Part shown: positions 34,934-43,079 of the stretch, piece by piece | Position numbering within the stretch: the first letter of the stretch is position 1 | Layout of the letters: every line of letters begins with the position of its first letter | NCBI GenBank assembly: GCA_965247505.1 | Contig: OZ252020.1 | Span: 4,340,001-4,404,000 of the forward strand | DNA: 64,000 nucleotides | Direction of reading: 5' to 3' | Source of the DNA: CAIYRG01 sp965247505 | GTDB taxonomy: Bacteria; Pseudomonadota; Alphaproteobacteria; Micropepsales; Micropepsaceae | Notes under the pieces: generated by a model | Told to the model about the DNA's origin: nothing | The model's input: only the letters and a program-made list of their open reading frames with translations | The model's database searches: none | Position numbers and translations under genes: made by a program

Positions 34934-35765
34934 GAGGGAGCGCCCCAAAATTGAGAAGCGCCAAGAGCAAGAACAGTGCTTCCAGGATATCAAGATTGGT
35001 GTGGGCGACATTTTCTCGGATCCACTGCTCCGGAGCGATCTTGAAAGAGCGTTGATCTTTCCCCGTCTCAGCCCCCGACAACAGACGGCCTTGTTCGAAG
35101 ACATGGTTCAGAAAAACGCTAAATTCTGTTTGGGCGGCGATCCTGAAATCCGTCAATCAGCTGAACACCAGTGCCATTTCTTGACAAAAATGGACCACTT
35201 GGCTCACGCACGGCCTGCGTTGGAGCGTGCTGTCGACTTGTACCGCAAAGCGGGGGAGCCGATGCCTCAATGCTTGAAGGAGTGGGCCGAGAATCCCGGA
35301 GATCCACGGCCCAAGAAGCCCGGACCGCGCAGTTTCGCGCAAGACTGGACGGCAATACGCGACCACATAATCGCCTTGGCAATTGATTGGGCGGTCGGGG
35401 TGCGACAGGATCCAGAGTGGCCAGTGCGTTTGCCGATCCGGGGCACTTACGCATCGAACGGCGGGAAAAAAGATTATTCGATCTGCCGTGCAGTGATTGA
35501 AGTACTTAAGGAACGCTACGGTAGCCATCCATATTACTTTCTCCCGTCCTCCCGTACAGTTTGGAACGCTTGGGACCGATACCAAAATGAAATGCGGACG
35601 AACAGGAACCAGCGCACTGGCCGGCCGCTTCTCCCGCCCCAGGGGTTGGGGCCTGTCCTTAACCCTCCTGGCATCGACACGGATGGGCTAGAGCAGACGA
35701 TCCGTAAGGTGACCGAGGACCATGTGCATCGTTGCGCCCAGCGCGACTTTGACGACAGTCAGTGA
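34926..35765 (+). CDS. Hypothetical island protein
   Basis: About 279 residues beginning MRERERPKIEKRQEQEQCFQ and overlapping the integrase stop; an ATG at 34911 is also in frame. Charged and soluble, with no membrane segment or recognisable domain. The overlap with the integrase and position before alpA suggest an island-borne accessory gene. Function unknown. Confidence 0.6.
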   Translation: MRERERPKIEKRQEQEQCFQDIKIGVGDIFSDPLLRSDLERALIFPRLSPRQQTALFEDMVQKNAKFCLGGDPEIRQSAEHQCHFLTKMDHLAHARPALERAVDLYRKAGEPMPQCLKEWAENPGDPRPKKPGPRSFAQDWTAIRDHIIALAIDWAVGVRQDPEWPVRLPIRGTYASNGGKKDYSICRAVIEVLKERYGSHPYYFLPSSRTVWNAWDRYQNEMRTNRNQRTGRPLLPPQGLGPVLNPPGIDTDGLEQTIRKVTEDHVHRCAQRDFDDSQ

Positions 35766-35872
35766 GTTTTGGCGTCGAGGAATCTTTGGTCCAGTTTTTA
35801 CCGCACTAACCGGCTATCCCTTCCAGACATGACGGGGCTTTTCGTGTCCCAGAGATGAAGGGAGTAAATCAA

Positions 35873-36064
35873 ATGCCTGAAGAGCGTATTCTTCGTCTGC
35901 CTGCTGTCGTGAAGATGACGGGCATAAGTCGCTCACGTATCTACGTCTACATGGCCCGCGGGACCGATCCGTTCCCCCGCTCGATCAAACTGGGCACCAA
36001 CATGGTGGGCTGGCGCCAGTCTGAGATCGAGGCTTGGCTAAACTCTCGACAGCGCTCTGCATGA
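35873..36064 (+). CDS. AlpA-family transcriptional regulator
   Basis: 63 residues: RILRLPAVVKMTGISRSRIY, VYMARGTDPFPRSIKLGTNM and VGWRQSEIEAWLNSR, the winged-helix excisionase-like AlpA pattern (MerR-type helix-turn-helix, W-x-x-x-E-I-x-x-W). AlpA proteins activate integrase/excision or replication genes in P4-like islands. I chose ATG 35873; an earlier ATG at 35855 adds six residues. The replication gene follows after 4 bp. Confidence 0.88.
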   Translation: MPEERILRLPAVVKMTGISRSRIYVYMARGTDPFPRSIKLGTNMVGWRQSEIEAWLNSRQRSA

Positions 36065-36068
36065 CGTC

Positions 36069-36734
36069 ATGGCTCGCACAAGACAACGTCCACTCGGTCG
36101 CGACAAGGGCAGTCCAAGCATAGCCAAAGAGATTGGCGCCGGGCACGATGAGAATGGCGACGGGTCGCTGGAACCGTCGCCGCCTCATTCGCCCGAAGGA
36201 GGCGACGAGGACGAATGGTCAAGCGTCTTCGCTGAGGCACAGGACAGGCCTGGCGTGTTTTTGGAGCTCGAGACGTTGGGTCGACTAGCGGCCCTGGAAA
36301 GAAAAAGGGCCCACCTATGGGAAAATCTGCGCGCACGCATCATGCGGGATTGTAGCAAGGTTCGAATCAAAAAAATCGACAAGGCGATAGAACGGCTGAA
36401 TGGTCGTAAGAAAAATGACCTTCAAGGTCAGCCTCTTGAATGGCAGGATCCTGAACCGTGGCCTAACCCGGTGGACGGTGCGGAGTTTCTCGATGGGGTT
36501 GCCGCGTTAATCCGACTATACGTCCATATGCCCGCGCCCGCGGCCGATGCTGTGGCGCTGTGGATCGCCCATACGTGGCTACATGATAGGCTCAAGAAAT
36601 CGACTTTCCTCAACCTAACGTCTGCCACGAAGCAATGCGGAAAAACTGCCTTGATGGAAGTACTCGCCACGCTGGTCGTTCGTCCCATGCCTGTGAGTGG
36701 AAAGATCACGCCAGCGGCATTGTTCCGAACCATC
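36069..36734 (+). pseudogene. Island replication ATPase/helicase-like gene, 3' truncated by IS21 end
   Basis: Encodes about 222 residues, ending at KITPAALFRTIC before the IS21 terminus at 36735. The segment LIRLYVHMPAPAADAVALWI...TKQCGKTALMEVLATLVVRP resembles the start of DUF3631/DUF927-type phage and plasmid replication ATPases, with CGKT as a Walker A-like motif. The ATPase core and C terminus are gone. Coupled to alpA. Confidence 0.65.
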
Positions 36735-36868
36735 TGTCAACGGCGGAGCAAAACTAGTCCACTTAACGTTATGCGGTACGCGGTGTTGGGGGGGTGTCCC
36801 GGTAGTCCATAGGAGGGACCCGCGCTGCTTCGTGTAGCGCTTGCGTTACGCGGAGCGAAGCAGCGTGG
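36735..36868. mobile_element. IS21 left-end remnant (134 bp)
   Basis: TGTCAACGGCGGAGCAAAAC... is the same 134 bp (one substitution, CGTGT for CGAGT) as 56667-56800, the left end of the IS21 element at 56667-59226. It contains an inverted repeat CGCTGCTTCG...CGAAGCAGCG. It stops exactly where IS3-A begins, so an IS21 that entered the replication gene was later cut by the IS3. Confidence 0.9.
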
Positions 36869-36902
36869 TGATCAGCCCCCACTGACTGGTCCAGTTTGAA
36901 TC

Positions 36903-37718
36903 TTAGTTCATGGTCGGTCTTTCTGGCAACGGGACGATGGTTTCTGGCGCCGGGGGCCGATAACCGAGGGCACTGTGCGGGCGCTTTGTGTTGTAGTGCC
37001 GCCGCCATTGCTTGATGACGATCTGTGCTTCTCTCAAAGAATAGAAGATTTCCCCGTTGAGAAGTTCGTCCCTGAAGCGTGCGTTGAAGCTCTCGATGTA
37101 GCCGTTCTCCCAGGGGCTTCCAGGCTCAATGTAGGCGGTCTTTGCTCCAACCACGCTGATCCAGTTGCGTACGGCTTTAGCAACAAACTCCGGCTCATTA
37201 TCGGAACGAATGTAGGCTGGTACGCCATGCAGAATGAAGAGATCGGTGAGGACATCGATCACATCGGTAGAATTGAGTTTCCGCTTCACCCGAATGGCCA
37301 GACATTCCCGACTAAACTCATCCAGGACGTTGAGGGTTCGGAACACGCGCCCATCGTCGGTTCGATGATGAACAAAATCATAGGACCAGACGTGGTTCAC
37401 ATAGCCTGCCCGCAAGCGGACACACGAGCCATCATTGAGCCACAGGCGGCCTTTCTTCGGCTGTTTCTGTGGGACCTTAAGCCCCTCCCGTCGCCATAGG
37501 CGCTCCACACGCTTGTCATTGATATGCCAACCGGCCCCTCTAAGGAGGGCGGTAATGCGACGATAGCCGTAGCGGCCATATTGCCGGGCCAGTTCGGTCA
37601 TGTCGCCGACAAGGCGCTCTTCGTCTTCTTTGCCCCTTGGATCGTGGCGTTGTGTGGTGCGATGCTGACCAAGTACGCGACAGGCACGGCGTTCGGAAAC
37701 ACTCAGCTTGTCACGCAC
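36903..37718 (-). CDS. IS3-family transposase OrfB (IS3-A)
   Basis: About 271 residues from the first Met, with DDE core: WSYDFVHHRTDDGR (Asp), YIRSDNEPEFVAKA (Asp), PWENGYIESFNARFRDEL (Glu), and the C-terminal HSALGYRPPAPETIVP. The DEF-type 'SRECLAI' segment marks the IS3-group with this orfA. Translation probably uses frameshifting from orfA, because the frame extends upstream of the first ATG. Confidence 0.9.
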   Translation of the reverse strand: MRDKLSVSERRACRVLGQHRTTQRHDPRGKEDEERLVGDMTELARQYGRYGYRRITALLRGAGWHINDKRVERLWRREGLKVPQKQPKKGRLWLNDGSCVRLRAGYVNHVWSYDFVHHRTDDGRVFRTLNVLDEFSRECLAIRVKRKLNSTDVIDVLTDLFILHGVPAYIRSDNEPEFVAKAVRNWISVVGAKTAYIEPGSPWENGYIESFNARFRDELLNGEIFYSLREAQIVIKQWRRHYNTKRPHSALGYRPPAPETIVPLPERPTMN

Positions 37719-37750
37719 CTGATCAATGCAACACCTACGACGCGAGGGGC

Positions 37751-38029
37751 TTAGAAGTTTCCCCGGGCGGCCTCCGCTAGGATCTGCTTATCAAGCGTGA
37801 GGTCCGCAACAGCCCTTTGAAGCCGTTGGTTCTCCACCTTAAGCCGCTTCAACTGTTTGAGCTGATCTGTACCCATGCCGCCATAGTTCTTGCGCCAGCG
37901 GTAGTAGGTGAACGCGGTTACGCCAATCTGGCGAATGGCATCGATCCGAGACTTCCCTTGCCCCAGTAAAACGTCAACCTGACGCAGCTTAGATACGATC
38001 TCTTCTGGTTTATGGCGCTTAGCAGCCAT
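37751..38029 (-). CDS. IS3-family OrfA (IS3-A)
   Basis: 92 residues, MAAKRHKPEEIVSKLRQVDV, with helix-turn-helix AIRQIGVTAFTYYRWRKNYG and coiled-coil VENQRLQRAVADLTLDKQIL. The ATG at 38029 has AGGAGG about 8 nt upstream; a longer start at 38068 lies in the terminal repeat. Confidence 0.9.
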   Translation of the reverse strand: MAAKRHKPEEIVSKLRQVDVLLGQGKSRIDAIRQIGVTAFTYYRWRKNYGGMGTDQLKQLKRLKVENQRLQRAVADLTLDKQILAEAARGNF

Positions 38030-38086
38030 CTTCGGTCCTCCTCTTTCCATCACAATAGGGTGGACCAATTCAAAGGGGGAGGATCA

Positions 38087-38600
38087 CGGCGTCTAGTATG
38101 CGAGCGATGTCGGCTTGCTCCGACGGCGGGGGAATCGGTAGAGTCAGCCGATTGACAAACACGTCGTCTGGGACTCGCTGTCTGCCGGTCGATCCTTCCA
38201 TCCTTGCGACGCAACGCCCGCGTACAGGATATGAGCACATAAGATGGTAAAGGAAGCGAGGGTTCGTGTCCTTGCGCGGAGAAAGGACAATGAATTCCGT
38301 GGAGCCGAGACCAGTCGCATCCGGTAGGTCAGATACGAATGCAACCTTTCCATTCTCCGTGCACGGGGTGATCTTCGCAAACAGGGTATCTCCAACCTTG
38401 AAACGAGCGAGTCCAGACCCCTTCAATTTCCGTGAAGCAATCGTGAGCATGCCCGCGAAGTTCTCTCCTACTGAGGCCATCTGGACGAATGGGTAAATCC
38501 GATTTTTCTTGCCGGCATATCTCGGGTTGACTTTGGCCAATTGGTTGACGGGGCCTCTTGGCCAGTCTGAGATTGCGTTTGGAAAACAATCAGTCTGCAT
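38087..38600 (-). pseudogene. hsdS: Type I restriction specificity subunit, 3' truncated by IS3-A
   Basis: First about 171 codons of an HsdS: one target-recognition domain with VGDTLFAKITPCTENGKVAF, GSTEFIVLSPRK, RQRVPDDVFVNRLTLPIPPP and SEQADIARILDAV, where the IS3 begins. The second half (second recognition domain) is missing. The start overlaps the hsdM end by 11 bp. Half-size HsdS fragments can occasionally dimerise and work, but here hsdM is also damaged. Confidence 0.85.
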
Positions 38601-40629
38601 ATCCGGCTTTACGTAATAATTTTGAGAGTTTAGTGCGAGCTACCCTCATCGCACACTCCGCAGCATCTAATTCTCTCAAAGCGTCCGCTACCTCAATCCG
38701 AGGCTCCGGCTCAAAAGTATCCACGTACCGTGGTACATTGAGATTGAACTCGTTCTCCTTGATCTCATCGATGTCAAAGACGCGGACGTGCTTGAGCAGC
38801 TCGTCAGGATCGGAATAGAAAGCGAGCAGTTCCTGGCCTACAGCGCTAACATCGTTCCGGTCATCGTTGGCACTGCGCCGCGCCTCGGCGATTCGTTCGT
38901 TGCGTTCCGCGACCTTGACCGCAGCCTTGTCGCGCTGCTTGCTGAGTTTGGTTGCCGCTGACGCAGCTTCCGCCTTGTCGCGTTTCGTCTCAGCGGCTTG
39001 TTCCTTATCGTGCGCTTCCCGAACTTCGGTCTCCAGATGTGTCAGCCTGTCCGCATGAGGTTGATACTCGGCCTTGATCCGCCCGACCTCATCTTTCACT
39101 AGCCGGTCGATTTCCTGGTGAATCCTTGCGCTGTGTTCGGCAACGAGGGGGAACGCTTTCTCTCCGTCACCGTAGGCGTGGTAATGGACGAGCATGCGCA
39201 TTATGTCTTGTGGGCGAAGTTGATTTTGCGCAGAAAGCTCGCGATAGTGGCGGGCGGCATAAACCTGCAGAACCTGGTCGCGGCGCTCGACCGGACGTTG
39301 CTTGCGGAGGATCAGTAAGCAGGCGGGCACGCTGGCGCCATAGAAGACGTTAAGAGGCAGCGAGATAACGGCGTCTATTAGGCGGGACTCAAGCAGTGCG
39401 CGGCGAATCAGGTGCTCGTCGTCGGCCTTGCGGCGCTTTATCTTGGGATTTCCTTTGGCGTCGAAGCCCCCGGTCTCCTCCTCGATTTCTGGCTGGCCAC
39501 GGAAGAGCACGCCCTGCGGGCACACGATGCCGGCGCGGCCGTGGTCGGTCAGAGATGCGAGGATGTGCAGGATGAATGCATAGTCCCCATAACCGGCAGG
39601 CGGCGCCTTGAAACCGGTGCCGCGGCCGAAGCGGCCATACGGGTCTTTATATCCCTCCTTGCCAAAGACCACCATCTGGAGTTTGGCCTTCTTTGTTTTG
39701 TCATCGGTCTGCTGTTCCGGTTTGAGCCACCAGAAGTCGTCGGAGAACGGAAAATTGGCGAGGACGAGAGAGAGCTTCATCACCTCGCCGTCGTCGAGGA
39801 ACTGCGGGTCGGTGATTGTGCTGTTGCCGGCCCGGATGTCGGCTGCGAGGCCATGGAGAACGGAGTTAATCTTGCCAATTGCCGCATTGCTCCAGTTCAT
39901 TTCCTGTCCGAAATACCGTGCATTGGTCGGGAGATGAACGTTCTCGTGCAAATAGTCGGCCGCTCGCACGAGCATTCCACCGGAACCGGCGGTGGGATCA
40001 TAGATCGTGTCGCCCTGCTTCGGTTCAAGCATGCGCACTAATGTGTCCACGACTTCAGGTGGGGTGAAGAACTCGCCGGCCTTGGCTCCGGCGTCGTCGG
40101 CGAATTTCTTAATGAGATATTCGTAGGCTCAGCCCAATACGTCAGCGGGAACGCTATTGTTCGAAAGGTCGTGCTCGTCAAAGTGCTGGACCAGAGCATG
40201 GACGACTTCGTTCGCGATGAGCGGTTTGCCGGAACCATCGGGAGCTGGCTGGTTCCAGTCCACCGTGAAGACTCCCCTTAACTCGTCGTTGGCGTTGGCG
40301 ACAGCGCGCAGCGCGCTGGTCAGCGCAGCGCCGATGTTGGTGGAGATGGCCTTGACGTCGCCCCACCGCGAGCCGTCGGGGATCGTGTAGCGATGTTCGC
40401 CGCGTTTGCGGAAGACCGCTTTCTCCGCATCGGTGAAAGCACGGTCCTGCTGGCCTTCTAGCTCGGCGATGGCCTCGTCCGCCTCGCATTCCCACTGGTC
40501 GCAGAGCCGTTTGTAGAACATCAGCGGCAGGATATAGTTCTTGTAGTCTTGGCCCGCCGTTTTCCCGCGCAGGATGTTCGCCGCGCCCCACAGGTGAGCT
40601 TCGAGTTGTTGGAGCGTGAGTCTCACCAT
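38590..40629 (-). pseudogene. hsdM: Type I DNA methyltransferase subunit with in-frame stop
   Basis: A 679-codon HsdM frame. The N-terminal domain (LTLQQLEAHLWGAANILRGK) ends in ...PADVLG, followed by TGA (40129-40131), then the same frame resumes AYEYLIKKFADDAGAKAGEF with motif I DPTAGSGGML and motif IV as ANFPFSDDFW. The residue before AYEYL is commonly Arg, so CGA to TGA is likely. The C-terminal coiled coil (KEQAAETKRDKAEAASAATK) is intact. No hsdR is found nearby, so the system looks dead unless the stop is read through. Confidence 0.88.
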
Positions 40630-41264
40630 CTCCTGTTGCTCGCAGACTCGACCGGCTCAAAGTGCAAGAACGAAAGCAATAGCCTCGCTTTGATCACGGG
40701 CGAGCGGTTCGGAGACACACGCCGTATGTTGCTGTTTCGGCGCGAACTCCAGAGGGCACGGCGGGCCGATTCCGGGGGCGTCCTGCCACGGTCCGGATGG
40801 AAAGGTCCTATCACCCGAAACGGTGGGTTGCCATGCGCACTCTCGTAGACACGCACTTGTCGCTGCACCTGACAAACACCGGTGTGGTTTGGGTTTCTAC
40901 TGATATTTACCAACTATTGCGCCTCTGGGTTTGGCCGAGAACTTTGTGTCCCGGTGAGGTCAATGGATAGTGTTCGTTCCGACTGCACGGCATGTCCGAA
41001 ATGGTCAGCTTGATCAGCCTGCTTTGGTGAGCAGGTATCAGATACGTTGTACAGAGCGTGGCGTGGTCTTATGAGACCGAGAGCTTCCTGGAAGCTTTGC
41101 TTGATCATTTCACCCTTGATCGCTTGCAGAAGTCGAATCGCGCCAGCGACTTATTGTGGCGGCGCCATCCGACGAACAAACGCGACCTCTGGGCTCAACG
41201 AAAACTTTATGGTGAACAAACCGTTGTTCTCGAACGGTCAGTTTGATGGTCTTGCTTCGGTAGC
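40630..41264. other. Stretch upstream of hsdM with no recognised gene
   Basis: 635 bp. Two short plus-strand frames occur (starting at 40833, and at 41058 with ETESFLEALLDHFTLDRLQK). Neither matches a family I know or has a clear ribosome site. hsdR, expected for a complete system, is absent. Probably fused remnants. Confidence 0.45.
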
Positions 41265-41404
41265 TCATTGCGTAGCGTCTGACCAGGGGTTGACCGCCTT
41301 GGCGCCCGTATTGCTGAACTCCCGCTCGTTGCGTGTGACGATGGAAAGACCATGATGCAGCGCCGTTCCCACAAGCATGGCGTCGGGCAAATGGCTGTTG
41401 AGCG
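41265..41404 (-). pseudogene. VapC (PIN-domain) toxin C-terminal fragment
   Basis: The minus-strand frame ending at TGA 41265-41267 reads LNSHLPDAMLVGTALHHGLS and IVTRNEREFSNTGAKAVNPW, the conserved end of PIN-domain VapC nucleases (D-A-x-x-x-x-T-A, T-x-N-x-x-x-F). The N-terminal two-thirds is missing because an IS6-type remnant begins at about 41405. Confidence 0.7.
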
Positions 41405-41510
41405 GAGTCTGTCACACTAACAGGGTGACCTGCTGCTGATGGCGCAGTAATGTCGCTGGATGCAGAATATCTCCTATGCCCGATACCGCTTGTCGGGTAG
41501 GGCGCTGGCG
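41405..41510 (+). mobile_element. IS6-like 5' remnant (second IS6 type)
   Basis: GTCTGTCACACTAACAGGGT through ATGCAGAATATCTCCTATGC matches the terminus and first codons of the fragment at 28849-29041 (MQNISYARYRL against MQKISFARYRF). It is cut off by the repeat element at 41513. Confidence 0.65.
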
Positions 41511-41512
41511 GG

Positions 41513-41600
41513 AATTGTCAAGTTAACTGATTGTGGGCAGTTTTCGGCATTTCCCCATGAGGCTAAGCCATTGAATTTGCGTAAAGCAACCATCGACTGT
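41513..41600 (-). repeat. Partial, inverted copy of the 103-bp repeat element
   Basis: GAATTGTCAAGTTAACTG... followed by CGGCATTTCCCCATGAGGCT is the reverse complement of the right half of 28408-28641. It lies just before IS3-C. Confidence 0.65.
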
Positions 41601-41670
41601 CCGTCATCAAAACAAATGGGACTGTTGAGCGTGTTTCATAAGGGAGGATCTGGCTCATCTTTGTTTGATG

Positions 41671-42651
41671 TTAAGCCGCTTGGCGTTGATGGTTCAAGCG
41701 GCGGTTTTGGGTGGTCAGTTTTTTGATCCTTTTTCTCTTTTCGATGATGGCGGTGTGGCGTCCAAAGTAGGCGTCGGCTGGAGTTACGTTGCCGATGCTC
41801 TCGTGGTAGCGTTGGTTGTTGTAGTGATCGACGAAGGCGCTGATCTGGTTTTCGAGATCGCCGGGTAGATAATAATTTTCAAGCAGGATCCGGTTCTTCA
41901 GCGTTTGATGCCAGCGCTCGATCTTGCCCTGGGTTTGCGGGTGATACGGTGCGCCCCGAACGTGATCCATACCGTGGTCCTCGAGCCATTCAGCCAGATC
42001 GCCGGAGATATAGGACGAGCCGTTGTCGCTGAGCAGCCTCGGCTTGTGGACGACATTGGCGCGATTGCAGCCTGAGGCTTCTAGCGCCAACTTCAGTGTT
42101 GCCGTCACATCGTCCGCCGTCATGTTGGTGCAGAGCTTCCAAGCAATTATGTAGCGGGAATAGTCGTCCAGGATGGTCGACAGGTAAAACCAGCCCCAGC
42201 CGATGACCTTGAGATAGGTGAAGTCGGTCTGCCACAGCTGGTTCGGCGCCGTGGTCTTGTCGCGGAACTCATCGGCTGCCTTGATGACCACGAAAGCGGG
42301 GCTGGTGATCAGGCCGTGGGCCTTGAGAAGCCGGTAAACCAAGGCTTCCGAGACAAAGTAGCCCCTGGTGTCCGTAAACCTGACGGCCAGTTCCCGGGGC
42401 GACAGTTGCGTCTCCTCCAGGGCAAGATCGATGATCTGCCCCCGGACATCATCCGGGATCCGGTTCCACATCCGGCCCGGGCTGCTGTTGCGATCCTCAA
42501 GACCGGCGTCGCCAAAGGCCAGAAAGCGATCGTACCAGCGATAAAAGGTGGTCTTCGGAATGCCCAGCTTGTCCAAAGTGGACCCGACGCCCAGGTGGGA
42601 CTGCTCGACCAGGCGGATGATCTCCAGCTTCTCGGATGCGGGATACCTCAT
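41671..42651 (-). CDS. IS3-family transposase OrfB (IS3-C)
   Basis: 326 residues starting MRYPASEKLEIIRLVEQSHL, with DDE core: WQTDFTYLKVIGWGWFYLS, LLSDNGSSYISGDLAEWL, and PQTQGKIERWHQTLKNRI. A long-form OrfB with its own N-terminal helix-turn-helix (KTTFYRWYDRFL). Probably made as an OrfAB fusion by -1 slippage on an A7 run at the end of orfA (about 42688). Confidence 0.92.
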   Translation of the reverse strand: MRYPASEKLEIIRLVEQSHLGVGSTLDKLGIPKTTFYRWYDRFLAFGDAGLEDRNSSPGRMWNRIPDDVRGQIIDLALEETQLSPRELAVRFTDTRGYFVSEALVYRLLKAHGLITSPAFVVIKAADEFRDKTTAPNQLWQTDFTYLKVIGWGWFYLSTILDDYSRYIIAWKLCTNMTADDVTATLKLALEASGCNRANVVHKPRLLSDNGSSYISGDLAEWLEDHGMDHVRGAPYHPQTQGKIERWHQTLKNRILLENYYLPGDLENQISAFVDHYNNQRYHESIGNVTPADAYFGRHTAIIEKRKRIKKLTTQNRRLNHQRQAA

Positions 42652-42673
42652 TCCTCGCCTCCCCCATGCCCGA

Positions 42674-43021
42674 TCATATTTTTTTGAGAAGACGGTTCTC
42701 CAGCGACAGTTCGGCGACCAACTCCTTCAAGTCGCGCATCTCCTGGCGCAGGCCTTTAACCTCGCCCGAGGTCGCTTGGCGCCCGGTGTCGCCGGCGAGC
42801 CGCTTCTTGCCCGCTTCCAAAAACTCTTTCGACCAGCTGTAATACAGACCCTCGGCGATGCCCTCGCGGCGGCACAAGGCGGCGATGCTCTCCTCGCCGC
42901 GCAGGCCCGACACCACGATCCGGATCTTCTCCTCAGCCGTATACTGCTTGCGTGTCTTGCGCCGAATATCCCGAACCGTTCTCTCCGCCGGGTCGTTCTT
43001 GCTCATTGATTTCTGTCTCAT
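42674..43021 (-). CDS. IS3-family OrfA (IS3-C)
   Basis: 115 residues: RKQYTAEEKIRIVVSGLRGE, LCRREGIAEGLYYSWSKEFL (helix-turn-helix) and a coiled coil VKGLRQEMRDLKELVAELSL ending NRLLKKI at the A7 slippery site. An internal Met (MSKNDPAER) may be the start. Confidence 0.9.
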   Translation of the reverse strand: MRQKSMSKNDPAERTVRDIRRKTRKQYTAEEKIRIVVSGLRGEESIAALCRREGIAEGLYYSWSKEFLEAGKKRLAGDTGRQATSGEVKGLRQEMRDLKELVAELSLENRLLKKI

Positions 43022-43079
43022 CTTCGTTCCTTTCGGTCACTACGATGAGCCAGAAATCCTCCGTTATACAATTACCTCA

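Larger units (their letters stand above)
36869..38086 (-). mobile_element. IS3-A, complete (1218 bp)
   Basis: Inverted ends TGATCAGCCCCCACTGACTGG (36869) and ...CCAATTCAAAGGGGGAGGATCA (38086). It carries orfA and orfB on the minus strand. Left flank is an IS21 end, right flank an hsdS gene, so the two flanks were not originally adjacent; no target duplication is evident. A remnant of the same IS lies at 25376-25603. Confidence 0.88.
41626..43079 (-). mobile_element. IS3-C, complete (about 1.45 kb)
   Basis: Ends TGAGCGTGTTTCATAAGGGA (41626) and the inverted TCCGTTATACAATTACCTCA (43079), with an inner matching block GGAGGAT...CTGGCTCATC. Exact ends are uncertain by 1-2 bp. It carries orfA and orfB on the minus strand and decapitates the subtilase gene to its right. 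Confidence 0.82.

Noticed and set aside
39412..40041. 209-codon plus-strand frame opposite hsdM
   Set aside because: Antisense of conserved methyltransferase motifs; no independent support.
42858..43079. N-terminal extension of the subtilase frame into IS3-C
   Set aside because: Those 74 codons are antisense to orfA of the IS3; the open frame across the junction is accidental.
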